A stretch of DNA of 64,000 nucleotides from Nitrospira sp. (GTDB lineage Bacteria > Nitrospirota > Nitrospiria > Nitrospirales > Nitrospiraceae). Positions 25,053 to 34,099 of this stretch are shown piece after piece. How positions within the stretch are numbered: position 1 is the stretch's first letter; every line of letters starts with the position of its first letter. The notes below the pieces were generated by a model that was not told where the DNA came from, ran no database searches, and was given only the letters and a program-made list of their open reading frames with translations. The position numbers were made by a program, and so were the translations under genes. The stretch spans positions 372,001-436,000 of the forward strand of contig JALHPO010000002.1 in the NCBI GenBank assembly GCA_022842445.1. Reading direction: 5' to 3'.

Positions 25053-25592
25053 TTATTTGTTCTGCCGATCAAATTCTTTGACCACGAGGTCCGTCACATC
25101 GAGCCCCGGATGATGATACAGCACGATGCGGAGAAGCGCCTCGTTTCCTTTATCGAAAATCGCCACATACCCCTCGTTTTGAGCGACGATCTGCGCGGCA
25201 TCTCCGATCCTCTTCGAATATTCCCCTACCATGTCACGCTGCTTCTGCTGAACCTCGCGATTAAATTCCTGCAATCGCCGCTGATAAGCCTCTACCTTGC
25301 CTCGGAACTGCTCTTGCTTTGCCTGTTTATCCGCCTCACTCAACTTGCTGAGCGACTCCTGGAGCGTCCGCTCCAGATCCTTCAGCTCCTGCTCATCCGC
25401 ATCGATGATTTTCTGCCTGGTCACCGAATACTGTTTGATCTCCTCCAGCGCTGACTTGCCGGCCTTGGATCGCTCCATCACGGCCTGCTGATCCATCACA
25501 CCGATTTTTTGAGCGTCCGCAGCCTGTGCCTGTTCTGCCCAGATAACCAGTACGGCCACGCCCACTACTCTGATAATGTCCATCCCTCTCAT
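25053..25592 (-). CDS. skp: OmpH/Skp-family periplasmic chaperone
   Basis: A 179-residue protein with a Sec signal peptide (hydrophobic residues 4-18, AQA cleavage near residue 24), then the OmpH start [19 protein letters not shown] and a long charged coiled coil (about residues 55-140). Skp trimers hold unfolded outer-membrane proteins on their way to BamA. A GGAGGT site precedes the ATG. It is the second of two consecutive OmpH paralogues; this one is soluble, whereas the neighbour is a predicted lipoprotein. Confidence 0.88.
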   Translation of the reverse strand: MRGMDIIRVVGVAVLVIWAEQAQAADAQKIGVMDQQAVMERSKAGKSALEEIKQYSVTRQKIIDADEQELKDLERTLQESLSKLSEADKQAKQEQFRGKVEAYQRRLQEFNREVQQKQRDMVGEYSKRIGDAAQIVAQNEGYVAIFDKGNEALLRIVLYHHPGLDVTDLVVKEFDRQNK

Positions 25593-25613
25593 ACCGCCAG
25601 ACCTCCGTCCGTC

Positions 25614-26168
25614 TTATGGATACAGTCGATTGAACTCTTCAATGACCTGGCCCGAAATATCGAGGCTCTCCTCATGATAGATGGTCGGACCGCCTTTACT
25701 CCGGTCGACGATAATCTGAAGCCCCAACCGCTTGGCCACCTTACTCACGACGACTTCAACTTTGTCTCGAAATCCTTCCAACACATCTTTCTGTTTTTCT
25801 TGAACTTCCCGATTGAGTTCGGCGGCCTTCTGTTGATAGTCCTGTACACGACGTCTGAACTGCTCTTCCCGCTCACGTTTAGCGGCGGGACTCAGAATAC
25901 CCGCCTGCTTGACCAAGTCTTCTTCCATCCGGCGCAATTCTTTTTCTTCGAACTCCATCAGCGCCTGCCGGTTTTTTGAAAACGAGACCAGATTATCCTT
26001 CGCCTTCTTGCCGGCATTGGTATTGTCGAGAATGCGCTGGGCATCGATCACGCCGATCTTTCCCTCGACCTTGGCTCCGGTTCCCGCGCACCCGGCAACG
26101 GCGACCGCGACTACCAATGCCGCACCTGCCACCCACCCGCTTGTCCGCAGAATTCGATTCGGGCTCAT
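25614..26168 (-). CDS. OmpH/Skp-like lipoprotein
   Basis: A 184-residue OmpH-family protein. The N-terminus has a hydrophobic stretch ending in a lipobox VAGCAG (Cys ~27), so it is predicted to be lipid-anchored. The mature part begins GKIGVIDAQRILDNTNAGKKA and continues as a long charged coiled coil with NREVQEKQKDVLEGFRDKVE, then a short C-terminal beta part. It lies directly between bamA and the soluble Skp. An anchored holdase near the BAM complex is a reasonable but unproven role. Confidence 0.85.
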   Translation of the reverse strand: MSPNRILRTSGWVAGAALVVAVAVAGCAGTGAKVEGKIGVIDAQRILDNTNAGKKAKDNLVSFSKNRQALMEFEEKELRRMEEDLVKQAGILSPAAKREREEQFRRRVQDYQQKAAELNREVQEKQKDVLEGFRDKVEVVVSKVAKRLGLQIIVDRSKGGPTIYHEESLDISGQVIEEFNRLYP

Positions 26169-26200
26169 CTCACTCCGATCCGTGGCGCAACACTCACGCG

Positions 26201-28537
26201 TTAGAATATCGATCCAATCGTAAACTCAAACACTCCTGTCCGTTCACCCGGGCGCGGATCAAGATTGATCCCGTAGGCGGCGCGCAAGGGACCGAACGGC
26301 GAGATCCAGCGTCCTTCAAGCCCGGCGGTTTTCCTGAGATCGAACACCGACACCGATTCACCGTCGCCAAACCCTTTCCCGTAGTCGAAAAAGAGCACGC
26401 CGTTCAACTTCGCCTCAGCCGAGATGGTGAACACAAAATCAACATTGAAAATGAGCTGCTTCGAAGCGCCGAACGGAGTACGGGTCGTCTCCACCACAGG
26501 GCCGGCCCGGCCGAAGGCAAACCCACGCAAGGTATTGATCCCGCCGACATAGAACCGTTCGCTCAATGGAACCAAGCTCCCGCCGAATGTCTCTACCCCT
26601 CCAAACCGCCCGCGGATCGACACTCTCGTATCGAAGGGTAGCGGGGTCACCTTGATGACGTCCGCCGTGTACTTGATGAAATCGTTGGTCCCGCCCAAGT
26701 ACGGCGTACCGACATCGAACCCGCCGCCGAACCGCCAGCCGGACCTAGGATCGAGGTAATAATCACGTGTGTCTCTGAACGCGTGAATCCGGAACCCGGT
26801 CGAGGACTGATGCCCGAGCTGGCTGCAGATGACCGCGTTTAAATCCGGATCGCTATTGCTGCAGATCCCCGCTGCCGGGCTTCTATAATTCAATTCCTCT
26901 GCGAAAATACTGATAGTCCCCGTATTGTATTCCGACAACCAGCGGCCTAACGTAAAACTTCCGCCGGTTCGTGTTTCGAAAAAGGTCAGATAATTCGTCA
27001 TGCTACGGTAGAGATCCACCTGCCCTGATGTCAGTGAATCGTTGATGTAGGGATTGCGGAACGTGACCGATCCGAACTGTCTCCGCTGGCCATACTGTCC
27101 GCTGATCCGGCCCATATAACCATATCCGCCGATATTGCCTTCCGTAATATTGGCGATGGCCATCAGCCGGTCCAACGAACTGAACCCGCCGCCGACGCTG
27201 AACTGGCCCGTCGGCTTTTCTTTCACCCGAACATTCAAATCCACTTTGTCGACCGCCACCTTTTCGGGAAGGATTTCGACGGTTTCAAAAAAATTGAGGT
27301 TGTTCAACCGTTGAAAGCTTCGCTTAAGAGACGGGGTATCGATCACATCCTGTTCGTCTACTCGAATTTCACGGCGGATGACGTTATCGCGCGTCTTGTT
27401 GTTTCCACGAATGTTGATCTGTCGGATCCGCATCATGTCCCCCTCTTTCACACTGAAGAGGATCACGACGGTCCGTTCTGCATTGTTCGGATTAACCGTG
27501 GGCACAACTTCGGCAAATGAGTACCCCTTGCTCCCATAGAGATCCGTCAGGCGGTTGATCTCATCCCGAAGCTTCGCGCGCTGAAAAATCTCCCCCTGCT
27601 GAATATTCAATCCGTCTCGAAGCTCCCCGTCTTCGAACACCGTGTGTCCGCGAAATCCCACCTCTGCCACGGTAAACGGCTCTCCTTCGAAAATATTGAA
27701 CGTCACCACGAACCATTTCTTATCTTCGGTCAGTTCCACCGAAGCCAGGCTGGCCCTGGCATTGAAGTACCCCTTATTGAGCAGCACTTCCTTGATCCGC
27801 TCGACATCATTCGTCAATTCGTCACGCTTCAAGAGGCCCGCATCGGAGATGGACGACGGCAGTTTGAACTGCGTGATCGGTCCGTACCATGGAACCCATT
27901 CCCGTGTCGTGATTACCTTGAACAATTCACTCTTGGTTGTGGCACGCAGCCCGTCGAAAATCACGGTCTTAATCCGCGCTTTGTCCCCTTCTTTAATGAA
28001 AAAGGTCAACCGTTTGCGATCCTGATCCAGCGTTTTCACTACCGGAATGACCTGACAATTGTAGTATCCGTCTTTCTCATAGGCCAACCGGATATTCTCA
28101 GCGCTTTGGTTCGCCTGCTGCTGATCAAGAAATGATTGAGCTTTGATGGTCGTCTTTTCTTTCAGCTTTTCATCAGTCAGATTTTCATTCCCATCGTATA
28201 CGATCTCCGTGATAAACGGCTTCTCTCGGACGACGTACACGACGGCTATCCCGCCCGGCACCGGTTCGGTTTCGACGTAAACATCTTCAAACAAGCCCGA
28301 GTCGTACAGGATCTTGACCTGCCCGCGCACCATCTCAGGTATGTAGGGGTCCTCCACCCGAAGCGTGAGACGCCCGGTGATGGCAGGAACTTCGATGCGT
28401 TTGTTTCCGCGGATCTCGATCGATTTGACCCTCGATTCTATCGTCTGAGCCGCCGCTTCATGCCACCCCGGCAACACAGAGGCCGCCATAACCAGCACAA
28501 AGAGCCATCGGGATCCATTGAGGAAGGCTGTGGTCAC
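26201..28537 (-). CDS. bamA: Outer membrane protein assembly factor BamA
   Basis: A 778-residue Omp85 protein. A signal peptide (cleavage near AAAQT) is followed by five POTRA domains (about residues 35-430; first one IESRVKSIEIRGNKRIEV) and a 16-strand barrel. The barrel has the INTLRGFAFGRAGP segment that matches the conserved loop-6 VRGF/Y motif. It ends in FEFTIGSIF with the expected C-terminal aromatic. It folds and inserts beta-barrel proteins. I chose the GTG at 28537 because it begins a good signal peptide; a TTG at 28588 would add 17 residues. Confidence 0.93.
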   Translation of the reverse strand: MTTAFLNGSRWLFVLVMAASVLPGWHEAAAQTIESRVKSIEIRGNKRIEVPAITGRLTLRVEDPYIPEMVRGQVKILYDSGLFEDVYVETEPVPGGIAVVYVVREKPFITEIVYDGNENLTDEKLKEKTTIKAQSFLDQQQANQSAENIRLAYEKDGYYNCQVIPVVKTLDQDRKRLTFFIKEGDKARIKTVIFDGLRATTKSELFKVITTREWVPWYGPITQFKLPSSISDAGLLKRDELTNDVERIKEVLLNKGYFNARASLASVELTEDKKWFVVTFNIFEGEPFTVAEVGFRGHTVFEDGELRDGLNIQQGEIFQRAKLRDEINRLTDLYGSKGYSFAEVVPTVNPNNAERTVVILFSVKEGDMMRIRQINIRGNNKTRDNVIRREIRVDEQDVIDTPSLKRSFQRLNNLNFFETVEILPEKVAVDKVDLNVRVKEKPTGQFSVGGGFSSLDRLMAIANITEGNIGGYGYMGRISGQYGQRRQFGSVTFRNPYINDSLTSGQVDLYRSMTNYLTFFETRTGGSFTLGRWLSEYNTGTISIFAEELNYRSPAAGICSNSDPDLNAVICSQLGHQSSTGFRIHAFRDTRDYYLDPRSGWRFGGGFDVGTPYLGGTNDFIKYTADVIKVTPLPFDTRVSIRGRFGGVETFGGSLVPLSERFYVGGINTLRGFAFGRAGPVVETTRTPFGASKQLIFNVDFVFTISAEAKLNGVLFFDYGKGFGDGESVSVFDLRKTAGLEGRWISPFGPLRAAYGINLDPRPGERTGVFEFTIGSIF

Positions 28538-28760
28538 CGGCAAGAATTCCAATTCCGTGGTACCAATAGGGCGGGCCGTCCCACACAATCTCCCTGCTTA
28601 CCGGAAAGCATGAATCACCTTCATACCATCCGGCCTGTCTTGATGTGCAGACCATATCGAACACGACTGCCGTCATCAGCCCGTGTTTGCAAAACTGCCG
28701 GATTATATTGAGGTGTCTTGACGTTGTAAAGGACTCGCCTGAATATTTGCGGTGATTGCA

Positions 28761-28776
28761 CTCGCTCCGGAGCGAG
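28761..28776. other. Perfect 16-bp palindrome
   Basis: CTCGCTCCGGAGCGAG reads the same on both strands and has no T run after it. It lies 224 bp upstream of bamA and could be an operator or merely a hairpin. Confidence 0.4.
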
Positions 28777-28789
28777 CGTGGTTCGCACT

Positions 28790-28941
28790 CAAGAGCCTAT
28801 GGCATATGGCTTATGGCACAAGCAATGCTGAGTTGTAAGTTCTTAGTTGTGAGTTATCAGATACAACTCAACACGTACTATTCATAACTCAAAACTTTCC
28901 GGTTCAGTCCTGTGCCGCACGCCATCAGCCGTACGCTCTTG
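28790..28941. repeat. Array B2: nested inverted arrays of 7-bp units
   Basis: The outer arms are GCCTATG, GCATATG, GCTTATG, GCACAAG (28795-28822) and GCCGCAC, GCCATCA, GCCGTAC, GCTCTTG (28914-28941), bounded by the inverted termini CAAGAGC/GCTCTTG. Inside lies a second pair of arms on a different 7-bp consensus: GAGTTGT-type units (28830-28857) and ACAACTC-type units (28863-28897). Confidence 0.82.
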
Positions 28942-29020
28942 TCTTCGATGCGCGCGTAGAACGGTAGGCGCATTCGCCCATTTCTTGACATCACCAAACC
29001 CATCACATAGTATTCGTTGC

Positions 29021-29917
29021 ATGTCGCGCACCACTGTCAGAAAAGCCGTGATTCCCGCCGCAGGGTTGGGGACGCGCTTCCTTCCCGTCACAAAAGCATC
29101 GCCGAAGGAAATGCTGCCGCTGGTCGATAAGCCGCTCATTCAATATGCGGTCGAGGAAGCGGTGGCTTCCGGCATCGAAGATATCATCATCGTCACCGGC
29201 AGAGGCAAGCGAGCCATCGAAGACCACTTCGATCGCTCGGTCGAGCTTGAAGAAAACCTGAAAAGCGCCGGCAAGAGCCAGCTCTTGCATCAGATCCGGC
29301 AAATTTCAAACCTGGCGAACTTCTGTTACGTACGCCAGTCGGAAGCCCTGGGATTAGGACATGCCGTCTTATGCGCACAGCACTTGATCGGCGACGAACC
29401 CTTCGCCGTGATTCTCGGCGACGAGATCATTGATGCCGCGGTGCCGGCGCTCGCCCAATTGATTCACGTCTATAAGAAACGCCATGGCGCAGTCCTCGGC
29501 GTGCAGGATGTACCCAAACAGGATGTCAGTCGATACGGTATCGTGACGCCCAAGCGCCTTGCTGCCGGTTTGCACCGCGTGCAAGATATGGTGGAAAAAC
29601 CGTCCCCCTCCGATGCACCCTCTACACTGGCCGTCATCGGCAGGTATGTCCTTCCGCCGGAGATTTTTCCCATCTTGCGGAAAACTGTTCCGGGGAAAAA
29701 CGGAGAAATTCAGTTGACCGACGCGCTCAGGGAACTGGCAAAGAAGTCCCCGATGTTCGCACAAGAAATTAAAGGGCAGCGGCACGATGCCGGCGACAAG
29801 CTGGGTTTTTTGATCGCAACCGTTGAGTTCGCGCTCAAGAACCCCACGTTGGGAACGGACTTCAACGAATATCTCTTGTCACGCACACGCATGATCACAA
29901 ACGACCGGCGCAAGTAG
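29021..29917 (+). CDS. galU: UTP-glucose-1-phosphate uridylyltransferase
   Basis: A 298-residue nucleotidyltransferase. The signature KAVIPAAGLGTRFLPVTKAS is followed by KEMLPLVDKPLIQYAVEEA and EALGLGHAVLCA, with ILGDEIID at the metal site and VEKPSPSDAPS in the sugar pocket. It makes UDP-glucose for glycan and LPS synthesis in the cytoplasm. I chose the ATG at 29021 (MSRTTVRK); an in-frame codon 12 positions earlier adds residues with no similarity to the family. It is the first plus-strand gene after the divergent region. Confidence 0.93.
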   Translation: MSRTTVRKAVIPAAGLGTRFLPVTKASPKEMLPLVDKPLIQYAVEEAVASGIEDIIIVTGRGKRAIEDHFDRSVELEENLKSAGKSQLLHQIRQISNLANFCYVRQSEALGLGHAVLCAQHLIGDEPFAVILGDEIIDAAVPALAQLIHVYKKRHGAVLGVQDVPKQDVSRYGIVTPKRLAAGLHRVQDMVEKPSPSDAPSTLAVIGRYVLPPEIFPILRKTVPGKNGEIQLTDALRELAKKSPMFAQEIKGQRHDAGDKLGFLIATVEFALKNPTLGTDFNEYLLSRTRMITNDRRK

Positions 29918-30012
29918 GAATCTCAATTCCGTATGCGCCGATTGCGAACCTGCCATAACCGCAGTCCTCGATCAGGTTCCGAGCCAGATGGGCAAGAAGG
30001 GATAGCCACCGA

Positions 30013-32520
30013 ATGACCGAGCCGAACGAACAAGAACTCCAGCCTCCGCAGAATGTTGAGATTCCCTCTCAGCTGCCGCTGTTGCCTGTCCGTGACATCG
30101 TCGTCTTTCCCTATATGGTGCTCCCACTGTTTGTCGGACGCGATATGTCGATCAAGGCGATCGAAGCGGCTCTCGCCGGCAACCGGATGATCTTTCTAGC
30201 TACGCAAAAGGCCCTCGACGTCGAGAATCCCACGCCTGAAGAGATCCACACGATCGGCACCGTCGGCATCATCATGCGCATGCTGAAGCTGCCGGACGAG
30301 CGAATCAAGATCCTGGTGCAGGGAGTCGCAAAAGCCAGGATCGCCAAATACATTCAAACTGACCCCTATTACTCCGTCAAAATCGACAAACTCCCCGATA
30401 CCAAACCTGCCTCGACATCCCTCGAAGCCGAGGCGGTCATGCGCACAGTGAAGGAACAGATCGAACGGATTGTCAGTTTGGGCAAGGTCTTGATCCCCGA
30501 TGTCATGGTCGTTATCGAGAATCTCGAGGAGCCGGGCCGTCTGGCCGACATGGTGGCATCGAATCTCGGACTCAAAGTCGACGTGACCCAAGCTGTGCTG
30601 GAGAGTATCGATCCGATCCAGCGCCTTCGCCAGGTCAGCGAGATTCTCGGCAAAGAAATCGAAGTCCTGTCCATGCAGCAGAAAATCCAGGCCCAAGCCA
30701 AGGGCGAGATGGACAAAACTCAGCGTGAGTACTTCTTGCGCGAACAGCTGAAGGCCATTCAAAAAGAACTGGGAGAACTGGACGAACGGGCGGAGGAAGT
30801 CACTGAATTCCGCAAGCGCATCAAAGACGCCGCCATGCCGGAGAAAGTGCTCAAGGAAGCCGAGAAACAGCTGAAACGACTCGAGAAAATGCACCCGGAT
30901 ACCGCTGAGTCCTCGACCGTACGCACCTATCTTGAGTGGATGGTGGAACTGCCCTGGTCGAAGCGATCGAAGGACAATCTCGATCTGAAAGCCGCAGCCG
31001 CAGTGCTGAACGAGGACCACTACGATCTCGAAAAGGTCAAGGAACGGATTCTGGAATACCTGGCCGTCCGCAAACTCAAAGAAAAAATGAAAGGCCCCAT
31101 CCTCTGTTTCGTCGGCCCTCCGGGGGTAGGCAAAACGTCGCTGGGGAAATCGATCGCGCGCGCCTTGGGCCGTGAGTTTGTACGTATCAGCCTGGGCGGT
31201 GTCAGAGATGAGGCGGAAATCCGCGGGCATCGCCGCACCTATGTCGGCGCGTTACCCGGCCGTATCATCCAGGGCATGAAGCAAGCAGGCACCAGCAATC
31301 CCGTGTTCATGCTGGACGAAGTGGACAAAGTCGGGATGGATTTCCGAGGCGACCCCTCTGCTGCGCTCCTCGAAGTGCTCGACCCTGAACAAAACAACGC
31401 CTTCACGGACCACTACCTGGGAGTCCCCTTCGATCTGACCGAGGTCATGTTCATCACCACGTCGAATTTGATCGATCCGATTCTCCCTGCCTTGCGCGAC
31501 CGCATGGAGATCATTGAGATCCCGGGTTACACCGAAGAAGAGAAGCTCGGCATCGCGCAAAAGTATTTGATCCCCCGCCAACTGGAGGAGCACGGCATCA
31601 CAGGCAAGCATGTCCGAATCGACGAGGCCGCGCTGAGAAACATCATTGCACACTACACACGGGAAGCCGGGGTCCGGAATCTCGAGCGCGAGATCGCCAA
31701 TGTCATGCGCAAGGTGGCCAAAAAAGTGGCGGAAGGCAAGGGCCAGGGGTTCCCGATCGATCAGACCAATCTTCAGAAATACCTTGGCGTACCCAAATAT
31801 GTGCCCGAGGCTGAACTGGAGAAAGACGAGATCGGGGTAGCGACAGGCCTGGCCTGGACGGAAGCCGGCGGCGATGTGCTCTACATCGAAGCGACCATCA
31901 TGAAAGGAAAAGGACAACTGACCCTGACCGGCCACTTGGGCGACGTCATGAAGGAATCGGCCCAGGCAGCGCTCAGCTATGTCCGATCTCGCGAGAAAAC
32001 CTTGCACATCGACCCCGATATGTTCAGTACCCAAGACCTGCACATTCATGTCCCGGCCGGCGCCATTCCCAAAGACGGCCCTTCGGCCGGCATCACCATG
32101 GCGACTGCCATTGCCTCGGCACTCTCCGGCATTCCGACCAGACGGGATCTTGCCATGACCGGAGAAATCACCCTGCGCGGGCGCGTCCTTGCGATCGGCG
32201 GGCTCAAGGAAAAAATTCTGGCTGCCAAGAGGGCCAAGCTCACCACCGTGATCTTGCCGCGACGCAACAAGAAGGACCTTGAGGAAATCCCCAAACACAT
32301 CCTGAAAGGGATTCAATTGTCGTTTGCCGACACCATGGACGATGTGATGAAAATCGCCCTCCGGCGAAGCGCGTCCGCTGCGCCGGCAAAAAAACGCTCG
32401 TCGCCCTCCACCGCGCCGACTCGCTCGAAATCGGCCCCTTCCGGAAGGCGCAAGCGGGACGGGCGAATACAAGAGATTCAGACGACGCTGATGCCGCGCC
32501 AATTCTCACGCATAGACTAA
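30013..32520 (+). CDS. lon: ATP-dependent protease Lon
   Basis: An 835-residue LonA protease: an N-terminal substrate-binding domain ([24 protein letters not shown]), a coiled-coil helical region, an AAA+ domain with Walker [14 protein letters not shown] and Walker [12 protein letters not shown], and a C-terminal protease domain. The catalytic dyad is Ser in PKDGPSAG (S691) and Lys in GGLKEK (K734). The extreme C-terminus (about 40 residues, Ser/Pro/Arg/Lys-rich) extends past the usual end and looks disordered. It degrades misfolded and regulatory proteins in the cytoplasm. It lies three bases before thiL. Confidence 0.95.
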   Translation: MTEPNEQELQPPQNVEIPSQLPLLPVRDIVVFPYMVLPLFVGRDMSIKAIEAALAGNRMIFLATQKALDVENPTPEEIHTIGTVGIIMRMLKLPDERIKILVQGVAKARIAKYIQTDPYYSVKIDKLPDTKPASTSLEAEAVMRTVKEQIERIVSLGKVLIPDVMVVIENLEEPGRLADMVASNLGLKVDVTQAVLESIDPIQRLRQVSEILGKEIEVLSMQQKIQAQAKGEMDKTQREYFLREQLKAIQKELGELDERAEEVTEFRKRIKDAAMPEKVLKEAEKQLKRLEKMHPDTAESSTVRTYLEWMVELPWSKRSKDNLDLKAAAAVLNEDHYDLEKVKERILEYLAVRKLKEKMKGPILCFVGPPGVGKTSLGKSIARALGREFVRISLGGVRDEAEIRGHRRTYVGALPGRIIQGMKQAGTSNPVFMLDEVDKVGMDFRGDPSAALLEVLDPEQNNAFTDHYLGVPFDLTEVMFITTSNLIDPILPALRDRMEIIEIPGYTEEEKLGIAQKYLIPRQLEEHGITGKHVRIDEAALRNIIAHYTREAGVRNLEREIANVMRKVAKKVAEGKGQGFPIDQTNLQKYLGVPKYVPEAELEKDEIGVATGLAWTEAGGDVLYIEATIMKGKGQLTLTGHLGDVMKESAQAALSYVRSREKTLHIDPDMFSTQDLHIHVPAGAIPKDGPSAGITMATAIASALSGIPTRRDLAMTGEITLRGRVLAIGGLKEKILAAKRAKLTTVILPRRNKKDLEEIPKHILKGIQLSFADTMDDVMKIALRRSASAAPAKKRSSPSTAPTRSKSAPSGRRKRDGRIQEIQTTLMPRQFSRID

Positions 32521-32523
32521 CCC

Positions 32524-33570
32524 GTGGCCATTCGGAAGGGCCGACACCGCATTCAAGAATTCGCTCTGATTCAGGCCCTCGCACGTCGGTTCGCCAAAAA
32601 CAGCTCGCATCTCGTGCAAGGTATCGGCGACGATGCCGCCGTCATTGCAGCGCCGGCCCCAGCGTGGTGGCATGTCACGACCGATCTGCTCGCCGAAGGC
32701 GTGCACTTCGATCTGCGGACGGCCTCGGCCGAATCGGTGGGCTATCGAGCCGCCATGGCCAACCTCAGCGACATCGCAGCAATGGGGGCATCTCCCCGCT
32801 ATCTGCTCGTCTCACTCGCTGTGCCGAGGACATTTGGAGCGGCGCGGATCCTTGAACTCTATGAAGGCCTCATGCAAGCCTGTGGTCCGCATGGGGTCAC
32901 ACTCATCGGAGGCGACACCTCAGCCTCACAGACCGGACTCTTCCTGAGTATCACTCTGATCGGCACAACGATCTCCGGACGGGCGCTGTTCCGTCATGGC
33001 GCTCATGTCGGAGACTGTATCTATGTGACAGGAACCTTGGGGGACTCGCTGGCCGGCCTGCAACTCTTGGCAGGCAACAAATCGAAGCGTTCGACACCAC
33101 GACCATCGGGCCCCCTGCGCAACTCTCACCAAGACTACCTGATCCGTCGCCACCTCCACCCGACAGCCCGCATCGGTGAAGGCCTGTGGCTGAACCGCGC
33201 CGGGCTCGCGACCGCCGCCATCGATCTATCCGACGGCCTATCCGGCGACCTTCGACACATCTGTGATGCAAGCCGGGTCGGCGCGGAAATCGATCTCGGT
33301 GCCCTTCCGATTTCACCGGCCTGCTCCGCCTATGCTGAAGCCCGCCGCCTGCGCCCGCTGGAATTAGCGCTCACCGGAGGCGAAGACTATGAACTCCTCT
33401 TCACCGCTCCTCCGGCAAGACAGACAGCCTTGGAGCGGCAAGCCCGCACACGCGGTTTTCAGATCACACGGATCGGCTTTATTCGCCCCCGCCGGTTCGG
33501 GATGCAGATGAAATCCACCGACGGCGCGATGCGGCCGATTCCTATGACCAGCTACGAACACTTCCACTGA
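32524..33570 (+). CDS. thiL: Thiamine-monophosphate kinase
   Basis: A 348-residue member of the PurM/ThiL ATP-binding superfamily. The N-terminus HRIQEFALIQALARRF is followed by GIGDDAAVI, TTDLLAEGVHFD, MANLSDIAAMGA and GGDTSAS, with IDLSDGLSGDLRHI and LTGGEDYELLF in the second half. It phosphorylates thiamine monophosphate to TPP, the cofactor of enzymes such as the one at 1-343. It begins with GTG three bases after lon and its stop overlaps the next start (TGATG), so the three genes look co-transcribed. Confidence 0.92.
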   Translation: MAIRKGRHRIQEFALIQALARRFAKNSSHLVQGIGDDAAVIAAPAPAWWHVTTDLLAEGVHFDLRTASAESVGYRAAMANLSDIAAMGASPRYLLVSLAVPRTFGAARILELYEGLMQACGPHGVTLIGGDTSASQTGLFLSITLIGTTISGRALFRHGAHVGDCIYVTGTLGDSLAGLQLLAGNKSKRSTPRPSGPLRNSHQDYLIRRHLHPTARIGEGLWLNRAGLATAAIDLSDGLSGDLRHICDASRVGAEIDLGALPISPACSAYAEARRLRPLELALTGGEDYELLFTAPPARQTALERQARTRGFQITRIGFIRPRRFGMQMKSTDGAMRPIPMTSYEHFH

Positions 33571-34085
33571 TGTCCGATCACAGCAGCCCTTCTCCAACTT
33601 CGCGCAGCCGATCATTCCGGGCCTTGCTGCGTCAGGTCCTCCACCTCCAAGAACCGCCGCAACGGACTGCGCTGGCATTTGCCGTGGGAGTTTTCATCGC
33701 ATTTTCTCCAGCCTATGGGCTTCATACGGCCATGGTCGTCTTTTGCACGTGGCTCTTCGGCCTCAATTTTCTGGCCTTGCTGGCCGGAGCCTTTGTCAAC
33801 AATCCCTGGACCATCGTGCCTATTCTCGGAGCCACTTATTGGACCGGGGCCTGGTTGTTGGGACGAACGGAGTCGCCAACCTTCAACTGGGATGACCTCA
33901 GTTTCAATGGCATCTACGAACAAGTCGTTCCCTACATCGTTCCATTCGCGTTCGGCGGATTGATCCTGAGCGTGATTGGCGCGCTGGTCTCGTACCCGAT
34001 TGCCTATCGGCTGATCCTCAGATACCGCCCCTCACGTGGTGTCTCAACCACCCCGCCATTGCCGCCCCACGATCAGGTGGGCTAA
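33570..34085 (+). CDS. DUF2062 membrane protein
   Basis: A 171-residue protein with three predicted membrane segments (about residues 38-60, 65-85 and 120-145). RTALAFAVGVFIAFSPAYGLHT and FVNNPWTIVPILGATYWTGAWLLG are the DUF2062 hallmarks. The family often accompanies glycosyltransferases, but no biochemical role is established that I know of. The ATG overlaps the thiL stop codon (TGATG), indicating coupled translation. Confidence 0.85.
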   Translation: MSDHSSPSPTSRSRSFRALLRQVLHLQEPPQRTALAFAVGVFIAFSPAYGLHTAMVVFCTWLFGLNFLALLAGAFVNNPWTIVPILGATYWTGAWLLGRTESPTFNWDDLSFNGIYEQVVPYIVPFAFGGLILSVIGALVSYPIAYRLILRYRPSRGVSTTPPLPPHDQVG

Positions 34086-34099
34086 GATGCTCACCTGTC

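Larger units (their letters stand above)
28538..29020. other. Divergent intergenic region bamA/galU
   Basis: The 483 bp between bamA and galU hold the 16-bp palindrome at 28761-28776 and the nested array B2 (28790-28941). Promoters for both genes should be here, but I see no clear -35/-10 pair. No gene is apparent. Confidence 0.6.

Noticed and set aside
28811..28826. Sigma-54 promoter TGGCAC...ATGC near array B2
   Set aside because: The -12 element does not match TTGC and the bases belong to the array units.
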